From positions 33,261 to 97,260 of the forward strand of contig JAOTOM010002286.1 in the NCBI GenBank assembly GCA_034440615.1: a stretch of DNA of 64,000 bases, written 5' to 3'. Below are positions 12,139 through 26,600 of the stretch, one piece after another. A program made the position numbers and the translations under genes. The stretch comes from Ashinkailepas kermadecensis (taxonomy: Eukaryota; Arthropoda; Thecostraca; Neolepadidae). Position 1 is the first letter of the stretch. Every line of letters begins with the position of its first letter. Under the pieces are notes generated by a model. The model was not told the origin of the DNA. It saw only the letters and a list, made by a program, of their open reading frames with translations, and searched no databases.

Positions 12139-12689
12139 ACGCCAGTTAAAACGTTCCGATGTCAATAGGTAATTCGGCATTCGGCTATCTCAAGAAATAT
12201 TTGTCCTACATGGGTGTAGAGGTGGAACCAGCCAGCCGGTTTTCTGTCTGCTTGGCGAAGTCAAGGGAAGATACAAATTTCCGCCAATGAAAACAAAACG
12301 CTTCGGATTTGGATGTGATAGGACCTGAGCTTCAGCAAAAACAACACTTTCAACACAAAATGTGTCTAGTTTTCCTCGCCAATCTTCAATAAAGGCTAAT
12401 TTTGTTCAAACTAAAGTAATCTGTGGACGAGAGAGCAGAGGCGAATGCAGAAAGGGGACACTGGGAGCAGATACGAAGCCAGGGGGAGCGGTCGCCCCTC
12501 TTTGGGCTCCCATGGGCCCCTGCCCGTGAGAGCCCGGAGCGGTCCTAAAAGCCGCGCCAGGCATAGTTATTTATAAGGTCGCCATGGCGGAGATATAAAA
12601 GTCAACAGCACTTCTTATGACACAGAGGGTGTTGTTCAGCCCCTAAGAACGTTGTTGAGTCTCCTGAGCTCTTATGGTCGTCCGTGGTG

Positions 12690-12850
12690 TCTTTCGAACG
12701 CATACGGATCCCTACGAAAGGCACTGATCCTTACGAACTTCTACGGGCCCTTACGAACGTCTACGGACGCATACAGACGCCCACGGGCCCTTACGAACGT
12801 CTGAGATCTCCTACGAACATCCACAGCTCCTTACGAACTTGTACGTGAGG
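12690..12850. repeat. short imperfect repeat, core CTTACGAACGTCTACGG
   Basis: Six to seven imperfect units, about 20-27 bp apart, built from TTACGAAC, GTCTACGG and GGGCCC words. Confidence 0.8.
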
Positions 12851-14205
12851 TTTCCCTGAGTTTTCCGGCGTTTTCCTGCACCGGAAAAGGTGCAATGACG
12901 CCTCCACCAATCTTCGCGGCCTTCCACGATCTACCGAATTCTACTGAGCCTGGTGACAGACCGAGACGAGCTGTCGCTGCGACTGGGGCCAGCATGTCGG
13001 GTTGTAGGCGGCCCCGGACCCTGGTCTGGGGGGTAGCTGGGATGAGCTCGACGAGGCATCACCGGCTGCCGAGGGTGCGGTGGGGGATGTCCGTGCCATC
13101 TCGTCCAGCCCAGCGGAAGCGCCGAGAGGGTGCGGCGGCAGATGAGATGAGATGCCGGCGTCATCTGGTCCAGCCCGGCGGCGACGCGCCGGACATCGGG
13201 CACACAGGCGGAGGAACCGACACGACCGAGACACCAACCAGGGGCACCACAAAATGAGCCGACACCCACCGGCACGCTGCATCTGCCAGTCGGATCGTGA
13301 TCGTCACTGATCGGATCTGGTATCGTGATTGGATCACCACTGAGTTCCAGCGCCGACCCCCGTCTGAGTCCGCCCACGTCGGGGTTCCGCTCGGCTCCGT
13401 TGCCGGCCCACAGCTGAGTGGTCGGCTCCCGCTCGGCCTCCGCTATCGGAGGCCGAGCTGCCCCAGTCACGTGTTGCGGCGGTGATCCCGGGTCATAAAT
13501 CACCTCTCCGCTGCCCTCACCCCAGAAAATGACGATTTTGATTCAGTATTATACTTAGTGTTGTGTAGCTTACCAAGGTAATAATTCTACTACACGGCTA
13601 CATTCAAATTTATGAATAAAGTTCGTTCATTGCGGAAACATCTTCCCTGCAGCAAAAATCGATGACCCTAAATACTGCCGGCTGTAACTAGTGACCCTAT
13701 GATCTGAGCACACGGAAAACAGCATACGTGGAACTAGCGCATGAGAAATCGGTGTTAAATTTCCACCGAAATCGGTGACATTGCGGCTCTGTCGACCCGC
13801 CATGGAATGTCACGAAAACCAAACGTTGAGCAGTTCGCCTGTATTCGACAGTCGTGGACAGGAATCTCCAGGAGCGTCACGTCATGAGGCGACCTGGTAA
13901 CGTCCAGAGTAGGAGCCTCCTACCGCGGCATCGCTCTGAGACGTTAGGGTGCACGGTTCCATGGCAGTTTCGTGCACCGTCATTCACCACCTCTTCCCCA
14001 TACGACAAATTCATCAGCTCAACTCAATGCATGGCTGAGCATTCAACTTGAATAACGGATATAAACGGATGAGCATAAAGAGTCCTCGACAACAGTTCCC
14101 GTGCTAAACACCCGCATCAACATCGCACGATTCTTCAGTCATGATCAGAAGGCATCGCATTGGTGTAAACGTCATGCCTTCCCCGCACAAGGTCACGGAC
14201 ACGGG
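12851..14205. other. intergenic 3' of NCAPD3, no gene recognised
   Basis: GC-rich at 12.9-13.5 kb with a 190-codon minus-strand open frame but no recognisable domain. AT-richer afterwards. No clear polyadenylation signal for the minus-strand NCAPD3 gene could be fixed. Confidence 0.4.
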
Positions 14206-14207
14206 TT

Positions 14208-14806
14208 AGTGTGAGATACCTCGCCACGGCTGTGTACATGTGTTGAAGCCTGCAGTGACCCCGCCGGCAGGTGTGAGACACCTCGCCACGGCTGTGTACA
14301 TGTGATGAAGCCTGCAGTGACCCCGCCGGCAGGTGTGAGACACCTCGTCACGGCTGTGTACATGTGATGAAGCCTGCAGTGACCCCGCCGGCAGGTGTGA
14401 GACACCTCGCCACGGCTGTGTACATGTGATGAAGCCTGCAGTGACCCCGCCGGCAGGTGTGAGACACCTCGCCACGGCTGTGTACATGTGATGAAGCCTG
14501 CAGTGACCCCCGCCGGCAGGTGTGAGACACCTCACCACGGCTGTGTACATGTGATGAAGCCGGTAGGTGTGAGACACCTCGTCACGGCTGTGTACATGTG
14601 ATGAAGCCTGCAGTGACCCCGCCGGCAGGTGTGAGACACCTCGTCACGGCTGTGTACATGTGATGAAGCCTGCAGTGACCCCGCCGGCAGGTGTGAGACA
14701 CCTCGCCACGGCTGTGTACATGTGATGAAGCCTGCAGTGACCCCGCCGGCAGGTGTGAGACACCTCGCCACGGCTGTGTACATGTGATGAAGCCGGCAGT
14801 GACCCC
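14208..14806. repeat. 60-bp minisatellite just 3' of NCAPD3
   Basis: About ten units of exactly 60 bp, starting GTGAGACACCTCGCCACGGC and ending GACCCCGCCGGCAG. Units are nearly identical (C/T at one CGCC/CGTC site). One unit at about 14520-14570 is shortened. The array ends about 230 bp beyond the NCAPD3 stop codon, so it probably lies in the 3' UTR or just past it. Confidence 0.97.
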
Positions 14807-15034
14807 GACCACGGCCTAGTGATCCGATGTGCAGTCACCGGACTGCCGCGACCCCAGCGACGCTGCTCCAGCACGCCTCCCCATCCAATCAGAGCAAACA
14901 GAGTGCGCTCGGTCGTGTCACTAGACCCACCGCAGCATTCCCACAACGCAGCCATTCGGAATCCGCGACCGGACGCGACGCAGCGGCAGGCGAGTGGGAG
15001 GCGCCTCGGCGCGGCCCTGCCCCGACCACCGCCA

Positions 15035-15661
15035 TCACGTGTCGTCCAGGCGCTCCTCCTCCTCCTCCTGCTCCTGTATGGCCGAGCCGGCCAGCTGAGA
15101 GCCTAGTCCGCGCCGCGCCGACCGTCTGTCCCTGCGTCCCTGTTGCTCCGCGCCGCCGCCGCCGCCGCTCGGCGTCTCCGCGCCGCCTCGCGGCGGCCGC
15201 GACAACCGCACTACCGGCGACAGCCGCAGGATGGCGCTCACGTCGCGGTCCAGAAACGTCAGGTTCTGGACGGCGCCGCCCGGCTGCGGCGTGCTGATGG
15301 CGCGCAGAAGGTCGCCAGGCGCGCCCGCCGGCGACGACAGCTCGGGCGAGGCGGCGTTGGACGCGGTCGGCGCGCGCTCCTGGTCGGCGGCGGCGCCACC
15401 GTCGGCGCCGTCGGCGTCGTCGTCGGCCGCCTCCGAGGACGGCCGGCGCGCGGCGCGGCCGGCCGACAGCCGGTGCGCCGACTTGATCGCCTCCACCAGC
15501 ACACTGTGGATGTGCTTGTTGCGCGGCGTGGCGGCGGCGGCGTCGCCGGCCGGCCCAGCGGGCGGCTCCGCGCGCGACCGGCTGTTCTCCTCGCTCAGCC
15601 GCTTCATGTCGAACTCGATCTCTTTGGCCAGCTGCTTGTCGGCCACCAGAATGTCCTGGAT
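15035..15661 (-). CDS. NCAPD3: NCAPD3 exon 16 (C-terminus and stop)
   Basis: Residues 1228-1435 and TGA at 15035-15037. It starts [20 protein letters not shown], then turns into a disordered Ala/Pro/Ser-rich tail with several TP/SP sites. A conserved patch [16 protein letters not shown] recalls the AISTPEKSISDVTF patch of the vertebrate tail, where Cdk sites regulate condensin II. Very GC-rich. Acceptor GGCGCGCAG|ATC. It ends in a glutamate run ([12 protein letters not shown]). Confidence 0.95.
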   Translation of the reverse strand: MQDILVADKQLAKEIEFDMKRLSEENSRSRAEPPAGPAGDAAAATPRNKHIHSVLVEAIKSAHRLSAGRAARRPSSEAADDDADGADGGAAADQERAPTASNAASPELSSPAGAPGDLLRAISTPQPGGAVQNLTFLDRDVSAILRLSPVVRLSRPPRGGAETPSGGGGGAEQQGRRDRRSARRGLGSQLAGSAIQEQEEEEERLDDT

Positions 15662-18315
15662 CTGCGCGCCGGACAAGGAGTTTAGTTATGTGTCGCTCTT
15701 GCAGTACAGAGAGAACAACGCGCGCTCAGATCAGATAGAAACCCATTTATCAGAGACCATGGAATGGATCGAGCAGCCAGGCCTAATAACAGAGGGGTAA
15801 AAATTTACAGCCTGCAAATTACACTGTCGTGAATTTCCCGCGAGTGGTTGTAGTGGCTTCACGGAACAGGGCACATACAAAGAAGAGGTAGATGCACAGA
15901 CCTTGAGCCTACAACCTACCGGCAAAATTTCACTCCAACGACACAATCCTCACCATTTTACCACAATTTAATTAAACATATTGCCAATGCACCACCAAAG
16001 CCCAGGTAGCCGGTCTCCGTTCGCACAGCTAACAGCTTCAACAAATCTACAATAAATCTATACTTTTTGAATGGGAAAATGTGTTCACGAGTAGGCCCAA
16101 AAATAAAATGCGAGACGTAGCATCAGCCACATCTCAGGCTCCGCTGCCAATTAAATAAACCTAAATTATATATATTAGGTGGTTCATAACACGGACAATC
16201 TTTGCGTTTCAACCATCAGTTCGCATTCAGGAAGTCGAAGGAGGTTCGCTTGTTGGGTTCTGTCCGCGACTGTGTCTGAATGAATAACAACGCATCTAGT
16301 TCATACCTTTATCGACAATGGAATGAACTTGAAATGGGAGAGCCGGGGCAGGTAAACCACAGCGAAGATCATAATAGCCGGTACTAAACATTGCCAACAT
16401 CAGTAGCTATCACTTAGTTTGTTATTTGAGTTCAAGGGCGCTTCATTAGTAGCTATCATTATTTTTGAATACCTACATCAGCTCAGCTGCAATTACATGA
16501 ATCCAACAACACGCCTACCGCGGCACTGATCGACGTCCAAGCAGATCGGACACCTTGTGTTACCTCGTTCTTGTAATCCTTCATGAGGTCCTTGAGGAAG
16601 ACCATCAGCTCCTTGAGCAGCGGCGATCGCGACGTCTCCAGCTTGTGCTTCAGTGCGATTATGATGGGCACCATGTTCTCAATCACGTTCTTCTTCACCA
16701 CCTGGAGAGCGGATCGCATGTCAGAGCCATCCATGAAGCTGCCGCAGATACTTCATCTACGGTGCCAGTGGTACTTCATCTACGGGGAGCAAAACACCCG
16801 GAACATGACTTTGCGATCGCAGCGTATGGGTGGCACTACAGGGCAGGACATGGGATGTGCCCAGAATTGAATTGATTGAACTGATTGAATTGAATTGATT
16901 TATATTTGTGTCCTGGATTTCGATCGCATAAGTTTTGGTCACCAAATCCGAAGATAACAGTGCTTTTTTGTTTGTTTGATATCAGTGACTTCTTCATGCA
17001 CCTCTAGACCACGGCGGACTGTCGTTGACAGGTTGTTGTAAATTTGTGGTGGTGGTGGTTATTGGTTTTACGACACGTCGACCGTTGAGTCATGTAGCGT
17101 CGCCAATCTCTCACGTCGATTGGTCGAGGCCGAAGAATAGCGACAGGTGAGACGCGAACCCACAATCTCTCGATTGTGAGACGGGCAACAAATCCCTAGA
17201 CTACTCGTCCCCCGTTTGAAATTTGTGCAATATATCATAGGGAATAACACAAGAAACAAAACTACAGTTCACAAAAGCGAACAAAGCCGGGGTAAACGTC
17301 TCCTTAATTGCCTTCCATAACTGCACAGCGCACTACTACTGGAATCACAGGTCGGGTTTCAGAACCCACATATTCTGATAATGCATGAAGTGGCAAACGT
17401 GTGTAGCCTTGCAATGTGAAACAAAGCCATTCAATCATCCAGCAGAAAAAGGCAGGTAATCATTTTACGCAAATTATAACGTTCTCGATAAAATAAAATA
17501 CAAGTCTGATTTTCCAACCCGGGATGTGCCCTACTAAACTCGCTAGAAGTTATAATTCACCTATTGCGCTTCCTTGAAACAACCGACCTAAAAATTCACC
17601 ACTTTCTACATTGAAAATGGGTGGCGCCACTCTTGCTGCCAAGCAGATGAGGTTACTTATATCGAAGGACCATTCGAGGAACGTGGTATGTGTCAAAAAC
17701 ATTTCGCACCATTTAACTTGAATGCACAAACAGCTCACTAATTCAAATAATTTAAACCAGCATTAGGTGCCTACAGGGGTGCTGAACTACCCATGGCGTG
17801 CTGAAAGCGTAGTACAGCCGAATCCAGGTGTCTATTGTTTATTCTCCCATTTAGTACCAATATATATATACATATATTAAGCACGGATATTGCTAGTTTA
17901 TAACACGGATATTGCCCATAATCTCACCATTTCCAGCCGTTTACAGAAGTCGTGAGCGAAAAAACATAAATAGAACAATGGCTTCAAACGGGTGAAAAAT
18001 TGGTAAGACCATTGGTGTAGCCACCAATGGTCTTATGCTACACTACATTGATTCAGATGTGAGCGTGTGACACAACACACACATTTCTAACCACCTGCGT
18101 CTTGAATGCACTCAACGAGTTTGCGAATATGTCAGCACTTGGCGTCTTCGTTCAAAATATGTTCGCATCTCCTATTGATCTGGTAAACAAGCCACACCTA
18201 ATAGCTTCCACAAGAGCATATCGTACATGGAGGAACACAGATTGCCTGTTTCTCCTGACTGAGACGCATAATCCGAGGTTCTGCAATAAATATATGTACT
18301 AAATAAATTATTAAT

Positions 18316-18397
<82 letters not shown>

Positions 18398-18398
18398 C

Positions 18399-18430
<32 letters not shown>

Positions 18431-20497
18431 CATCATCGTCTTTCCAGCAATAAAATCGATGCATCCGTCCTAGCGCATAAAACCTGTCGTAAGAGCGTGA
18501 CCTCGGCCCGCACGCAACAGGTGGACACATACGTCACGCCGCCACGGTGAATAGAGTTCTGACAATCCAGAGACGCCGGCCTACGTGCGTCACTGCAGTG
18601 CCCGACTTCTGTCCACAGTAATGCGCTCATCAGTTAGCGGCACGTTGCCTTGAGTGTTTATACAACTACGCGCATCAAGCATGTACACAGAACTAAAGTG
18701 ACTTTGGATGCGATACACTCGCCACATTGCGGGCACCAAGGGCTGGTTGGTCGGCTATTGGGGCTCACGGGCGCATCGACTGCAGTGGTCGTGCAGCGCC
18801 CAAGCACCAAAGGCAGGAACGAAAATCGCACTCCCTCCGCGGGGGGTGAACTCGAGACCCCGGAATGGATGTGAAGCACCTTAGCCATTTGCCGCCAGCG
18901 ACGGATACCGAGCGCCGACTGCGGTGCGAAGCGAGCTGAAAACTGCCCGCGCGCGGGAATGACACGCGGGGGCCGTCTCACCGGCGTGGTATCGGGCTGG
19001 TTGGTTATTGGTTTTACGACACGTCGACTGTTGAGTCATATAGCGTCGCCAATCTCTCACGCCGATTGGTCGCGGGCGAAGAGTGGCGACAGGTGAGACT
19101 CGAACCCACAACCTTTCGATTGTGAGACGAGCATCTTACCCCTAGACCACTCGTCCCCTCGTGGTATCGGGCTGTCTCTACACGATCACCACCGACAAAG
19201 CAACACCACGGTCTGCGACGACCACACCACGTGGCACACGCGGCCGCTGCAGTGTAACACGGAGCCAATCACCGGTGTCCGCGCCGGAACTGCTCGGATA
19301 TGCGAGGCGCTTCCCTCATCTCGGCCATATACATGTCGTCGGGTGGCACGGACGTCCGCCGTGAGAGGCACGCAATTCCCGCGGCCTACTGTACATCTCA
19401 TGGGAACACGTGTGGAGTGTGGCTGGGACACCAGCTGTGGGGATGACGTCCGTCGGGCAGCCTGCACTTCCCAGGAGACTATGCACGAACTGCATGGCGA
19501 CCGACCAAACAGCAACGGCGGCATATGATGCTCCACGTCCCAAACAAAAACACACCTCTTTTCAGGTACACGCTTGTCATCATACCAAATTTGTCATGAG
19601 TGCCGGGGAAAGTAATCAATATAACACGATTTTAAGCCGACTAGACACAGGACGGGGTCATTGGTACATACACCACAACACAGGCAACTAACGGCATGAC
19701 AGCCATGCTGGGTACCACTAGTCAGCGTGGAAGACGAAGCCAAAGGGTGTTGAGGAAAACGGGTAATACATTAGGAGAAACACTAAAGTAGAGTGTGATG
19801 GATGTTTTCGTTGATTTTTCTCATTAAATCGTCATTTCCGAGTCCAGCACCCAGCAAACACGTAACCGTGGCAGCCAATTATGACGGATAGCTCGTACTG
19901 GATGCGGAACGATTGGATAGCTGGTACTGTATACCGAACGATTGGATAGCTGGTACTGCATACCGAACGATTGGATAGCTGGTACTGTATACCGAACGAT
20001 TAGATAGCTGGTACTGTATACCGAACGATTGGATAGCTGGTACTGCATACCGAACGATTGGAAGGCATCCAGTCACAAGAAGCGGAACACAGCGCAAACA
20101 TTGTTGCCAGTATTATAATAATTATGTGTGTTAATTTATTCAATTATACGTTATATTAATAATTATACAATTATATATAATAATTGTATATTATACTAGT
20201 AATATTGCCAGGAGCACACGAATTCATTCCCTTTGTGTTGCAAATGATTAGCCTAGAATTGGCTTTAGTCCAGCCTTTGTAATGACTGTCCGCTGGTGCA
20301 CCATGCTACCAACTACTATGTAATGTCTGTTCTGTGGTACACCACGTTACCGCCCACTATGCAATGCCTGTCCAGTGGTACACCGCGTTACCGCCTACTA
20401 TGTAATTATTATGTACCACCTATGTCCAGTGGTACACCACATTACCACCTACTAAGCAGACAGAAACCTATACGATGGCTCATTAGTGTATTAGCGG

Positions 20498-20528
<31 letters not shown>

Positions 20529-20553
20529 AGATATATAGCTATGGATGTGGATA

Positions 20554-20601
<48 letters not shown>

Positions 20602-20617
20602 GATATATAGCATATAT

Positions 20618-20674
<57 letters not shown>

Positions 20675-23600
20675 ATTAGTGGATGGCTCATTGATAAAGG
20701 TGCAGCAGCGAAATATGCAATGGAAGATCAGTCACATAGTGACATGGCGGGTAGCAGCCACTGAGTCTTAAAACGAGTAAACTAATCAAAATGTGAGCCA
20801 ATGTGTCCATATAGCATGCAAACAGGATATTATGTATAAACAGGCATCAAAAGATCAGGTGGTCTCAACAGTTATCTTGCTACAGGTAACAACATTCGGA
20901 CAACCATTCGGAACAACAACAAGGGGATGACGGTGGAAATCGAGCATTTTATTGCACACCACTTCACGTCTGTCCACCGGCCCATCAAGCAATAAGCGGC
21001 CCAAACTCAAGCGAGTAAGCAGACACCGAGGAAAAAGGCAGGTAACGATCGGGCAAGTCCAAGAGCGCTCATAATCTCTCACGGCGCCCACCCTCAGCAA
21101 GCAGGCCGACATCGCTGGGCGGCAGCCCAGCCCACAGCCCGGCTACCCTACACACAGAGCACGCGGGTGTGGGCAGCCCCAGGTGGCCCGACTCACAGCG
21201 CTGATCACAGTGGAGCCCTGCGGAGCACACGGCCGTGTTACTCAGGAGCTCACGCAGAGCACGGGCCGCGGCCGTCGGTACTGTGGTTCCGGACAGCCAG
21301 TCACAGCCGTGCAGTCCCGGACTACCAGTCACAGCCCTGCAGTCCCGGACCACCAGTCACAGTCCTGCAGTCCCGGACTACCAGTCACAGTCCAGCAGAT
21401 CGGGATCACCAGTCACAGTCCCGGACCACCAGTCACAGCCCTGCAGTCCCGGACTACCAGTCACAGTCCCGGATCACCAGTCACAGTCCTGCAGTCCCGG
21501 ACCACCAGTCACAGTCCTGCAGATCGGGATCACCAGTCATAGTCCCGGACCACCAGTCACAGTCCTGCAGTCCCGGACCACCAGTCACAGTCCAGCAGAT
21601 CGGGATCACCAGTCACAGTCCCGGACCACCAGTCACAGTCCTGCAGTCCCGGACCACCAGTCACAGTCCTGCAGTCCCGGACCACCAGTCACAGTCCAGC
21701 AGATCGGGATCACCAGTCATAGTCCCGGACCACCAGTCACAGTCCTATAGTCCCGGACCACCAGTCACAGTCCTGCAGTCCCGGACCACCAGTCACAGTC
21801 CTGCAGTCCCGGACCACCAGTCACAGTCCTGCAGTCCCGGACCACCAGTCACAGTCCTGCAGTCCCGGACCACCAGTCACAGTCCTGCAGTCCCGGACCA
21901 CCAGTCACAGTCCTGCAGTCCCGGATCACCAGTCACAGTCATGCAGTCCCGGACCACCAGTCACAGTCCTGCAGTCCCGGACCACCAGTCACAGTCCTGC
22001 AGTCCCGGACCACCAGTCACAGTCCTGCAGTCCCGGACCACCAGTCACAGTCCTATAGTCCCGGACCACCAGTCACAGTCCTGCAGTCCCGGATCACCAG
22101 TCACAGTCCTGCAGTCCCGGACCACCAGTCACAGTCCTGCAGTCCTGGACCACCAGTCACAGTCCTGCAGACCCGGACCACCAGTCACAGTCCTGCAGTC
22201 CCGGACCACCAGTCACAGTCCTGCAGTCCCGGACCACCAGTCACAGTCCTATAGTCCCGGACCACCAGTCACAGTCCTGCAGTCCCGGACCACCAGTCAC
22301 AGTCCTGCAGTCCCGGACCACCAGTCACAGTCCTATAGTCCCGGACCACCAGTCACAGTCCTGCAGTCCCGGACCACCAGTCACAGTCCTGCAGTCCCGG
22401 ACCACCAGTCACAGTCCTATAGTCCCGGACCACCAGTCACAGTCCTGCAGTCCCGGATCACCAGTCACAGTCCTGCAGTCCCGGACCACCAGTCACAGTC
22501 CTGCAGTCCTGGACCACCAGTCACAGTCCTGCAGACCCGGACCACCAGTCACAGTCCTGCAGTCCCCGGACCACCAGTCACAGTCCTGCAGTCCCGGACC
22601 ACCAGTCACAGTCCTATAGTCCCGGACCACCAGTCACAGTCCTGCAGTCCCGGACCACCAGTCACAGTCCTGCAGTCCCGGACCACCAGTCACAGTCCTA
22701 TAGTCCCGGACCACCAGTCACAGTCCTGCAGTCCCGGATCACCAGTCACAGTCCTGCAGTCCCGGACCACCAGTCACAGTCCTGCAGTCCCGGACCACCA
22801 GTCACAGTCCTGCAGTCCCGGACCACCAGTCACAGTCCTGCAGTCCCGGACCACCAGTCACAGTCCTGGACCACCAATCACAGTCCTGCAGTCCTGGACC
22901 ACCAGTCACAGTCCTGCAGTCCTGGACCACAAGTCACAGTCCTGCAGTCCCGGACCACCAGTCACAGTCCTGGACCACCAATCACAGTCCTGCAGACCCG
23001 GACCACCAGTCACAGTCCTGCAGACCCGGACCACCAGTCACAGTCCTGCAGTCCCGGACCACCAGTCACAGTCCTGCAGTCCCGGACCACCAGTCACAGT
23101 CCTATAGTCCCGGACCACCAGTCACAGTCCTGCAGTCCCGGACCACCAGTCACAGTCCTATAGTCCCGGACCTGGAGTGGACTCTTGGTGGCCGCTGTTT
23201 GTGCAAATATTGCAGATAATCCTGTTCACCAACCCAGACAGGCGATACCTGCCAGCCATTCCCGCTGAGCACGCTGGACACCGCCGGGTTTCCGCGGAAC
23301 ATTGAGGTTGGGAGAAGTCTGACCTAACTAGCGAACATTGTATGGTTGTCGTGCTCGCCCAGGCGACACGCGCACATACATTTGAACATCTGATGACTGA
23401 GTTGATTTTTGCTGTTAGCTTTTCGTGGACGCATGACAATGCTAGAAGTCCATCCATGTTATGGCAGCGACAGCTCCAAATATGGTGTGTAGCCATGATC
23501 ATGGACTGCACATCCTCTCACGAATGCGATCAGATAGCTGGTGCTGGATACCACACGACTGGATAGCTGGTACTGGATAACGAACGACACATACTCACTC

Positions 23601-26600
23601 ACACACCGCCTCCACTCGCCCTTACCTTCAACAGTCCCTTCCATTCCGGAGTAGGAACCAAAATAAAACGAACTTCCAGGCCCTGCACGACCCTCGCTTC
23701 CAACGGGAACAATTCGGTTGCGGTACAGTTCAGAGCGCGTGTTTCAGCCACCAGTGCCAGCAGCGGTTCGGTCGGGAGGGGTGTGGGGGGTGCGCTCGCC
23801 CTGAAGTGACCAGTCGCGGTCACCCACATGACCTGACCGACCGGCCCCCACCCACCTGCGAGATGAGCGTCTTCTTGGCCACCGCTTGGAACACCTCTGC
23901 CATGCTAGACGCGTCGGTGGGCGGCTCCTGGTCCTCGGGCCGCGTCTTCAGACTCTGCAGCTTGATCTCGTCGCAGCTGAGGATGGCCAGCGTGTCGTGC
24001 AGCATTTGCGTCGACACCTCGTTCAGCGTGATCTTGCCGTCCACCAGCCCGCCTGCCGGTCCGGATCACGTCAGTCACGGACACTCACGGGAGTCACGGC
24101 CGGTACCTCTCCTGCCACGGACACTCACGGGAGTCACGGCCGGTACCTCACCGGTCACGGACACTCACGGACGTCACGGCCGGTACCTCACCGGTCACGG
24201 ACACTCACGGACGTCACGGCCGGTACCTCACCGGTCACGGACACTCACGGGAGTCACGGCCCGTACCTCACCGGTCACGGACACTCACGGGAGTCACGGC
24301 CCGTACCTCACCAGTCACGGACACTCACGGGAGTCACGGCCGGTACCTCACCGGTCACGGACACTCACGGACGTCACGGCCGGTACCTCACCAGTCACGG
24401 ACACTCACGGGAGTCACGGCCGGTACCTCACCAGCCACGGACACTCACGGGAGTCACGACCAACACCTCACCAGTCACGGACACTCACGGGAGTCACGGC
24501 CCGTACCTCACCAGTCACGGACACTCACGGGAGTCACGGCCGGTACCTCACTGGTCACGGACACTCACGGACGTCACGGCCGGTACCTCACCAGTCACGG
24601 ACACTCACGGGAGTCACGGCCGGTACCTCACCAGCCACGGACACTCACGGGAGTCACGACCAACACCTCACCAGTCACGGACACTCACGGGAGTCACGAC
24701 CGGTACCTCACCGGTCACGGGAGTCACGGCCGGTACCTCACCAGTCACGGACACACACGGGAGTCACGGCCCGTACCTCACCGGTCACGGACACTCACGG
24801 GAGTCACGGCCGGTACCTCACCGGTCACGGGAGTCACGGCCGGTACCTCACCAGTCACGGACACTAACGGGAGTCACGGCCGGTACCTCACCGGTCACGG
24901 ACACTCACGGGAGTCACGGCCGGTACCTCACTTGTCACGGACACTCACGGACGTCACGGCCGGTACCTCACCAGTCACGGACACTCACGGGAGTCACGGC
25001 CGGTACCTCACCAGTCACGGACACTGACGGGAGTCACGACCAACACCTCACCAGTCACGGACACTCACGGGAGTCACGGCCGGTACCTCACCGGTCACGG
25101 GAGTCACGGCCGGTACCTCACCAGTCACGGACACACACGGGAGTCACGGCCCGTACCTCACCGGTCACGGACACTCACGGGAGTCACGGCCGGTACCTCA
25201 CCGGCCACGGGAGTCACGGCCGGTACCTCACCAGTCACGGACACTCACGGGAGTCACGGCCGGTACCTCACCGGTCACGGACACTCACGGGAGTCACGGC
25301 CGGTACCTCACTTGTCACGGACACTCACGGACGTCACGGCCGGTACCTCACCAGTCACGGACACTCACGGGAGTCACGGCCGGTACCTCACCGGTCACGG
25401 ACACTCACGGGAGTCACGGCCCGTACCTCACCAGTCACGGACACTCACGGGAGTCACGGCCGGTACCTCACCGGTCACGGACACTCACGGACGTCACGGC
25501 CGGTACCTCACCAGTCACGGACACTCACGGGAGTCACGGCCGGTACCTCACCAGCCACGGACACTCACGGGAGTCACGACCAACACCTCACCAGTCACGG
25601 ACACTCACGGGAGTCACGGCCCGTATCTCACCAGTCACGGACACTCACGGGAGTCACGGCCGGTACCTCACTGGTCACGGACACTCACGGACGTCACGGC
25701 CGGTACCTCACCAGTCACGGACACTCACGGGAGTCACGGCCGGTACCTCACCAGCCACGGACACTCACGGGAGTCACGACCAACACCTCACCAGTCACGG
25801 ACACTCACGGGAGTCACGGCCGGTACCTCACCGGTCACGGGAGTCACGGCCGGTACCTCACCAGTCACGGACACACACGGGAGTCACGGCCCGTACCTCA
25901 CCGGTCACGGACACTCACGGGAGTCACGGCCGGTACCTCACCGGTCACGGGAGTCACGGCCGGTACCTCACCAGTCACGGACACTAACGGGAGTCACGGC
26001 CGGTACCTCACCGGTCACGGACACTCACGGGAGTCACGGCCGGTACCTCACTTGTCACGGACACTCACGGACGTCACGGCCGGTACCTCACCAGTCACGG
26101 ACACTCACGGGAGTCACGGCCGGTACCTCACCAGCCACGGACACTGACGGGAGTCACGACCAACACCTCACCAGTCACGGACACTCACGGGAGTCACGGC
26201 CGGTACCTCACCGGTCACGGGAGTCACGGCCGGTACCTCACCAGTCACGGACACACACGGGAGTCACGGTCCGTACCTCACCGGTCACGGACACTCACGG
26301 GAGTCACGGCCGGTACCTCACCGGTCACGGGAGTCACGGCCGGTACCTCACCAGTCACGGACACTCACGGGAGTCACGGCCGGTACCTCACCGGTCACGG
26401 ACACTCACGGGAGTCACGGCCGGTACCTCACTTGTCACGGACACTCACGGCCGGTACCTCACCAGTCACGGACACTCACGGGAGTCACGGCCGGTACCTC
26501 ACCAGTCACGGACACTGACGGGAGTCACGACCAACACCTCACCAGTCACGGACACTCACGGGAGTCACTGCCGGTACCTCACCGGTCACGGGAGTCACGG

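Noticed and set aside
12931..13503. 190-codon minus-strand frame in GC-rich sequence
   Set aside because: No domain, no splice or start context; Pro/Arg/Ser-rich composition as expected from GC-rich non-coding DNA.
14208..14806. CRISPR-like regular repeats
   Set aside because: Head-to-tail minisatellite without unique spacers, in a eukaryotic genome; the same applies to all other arrays here.
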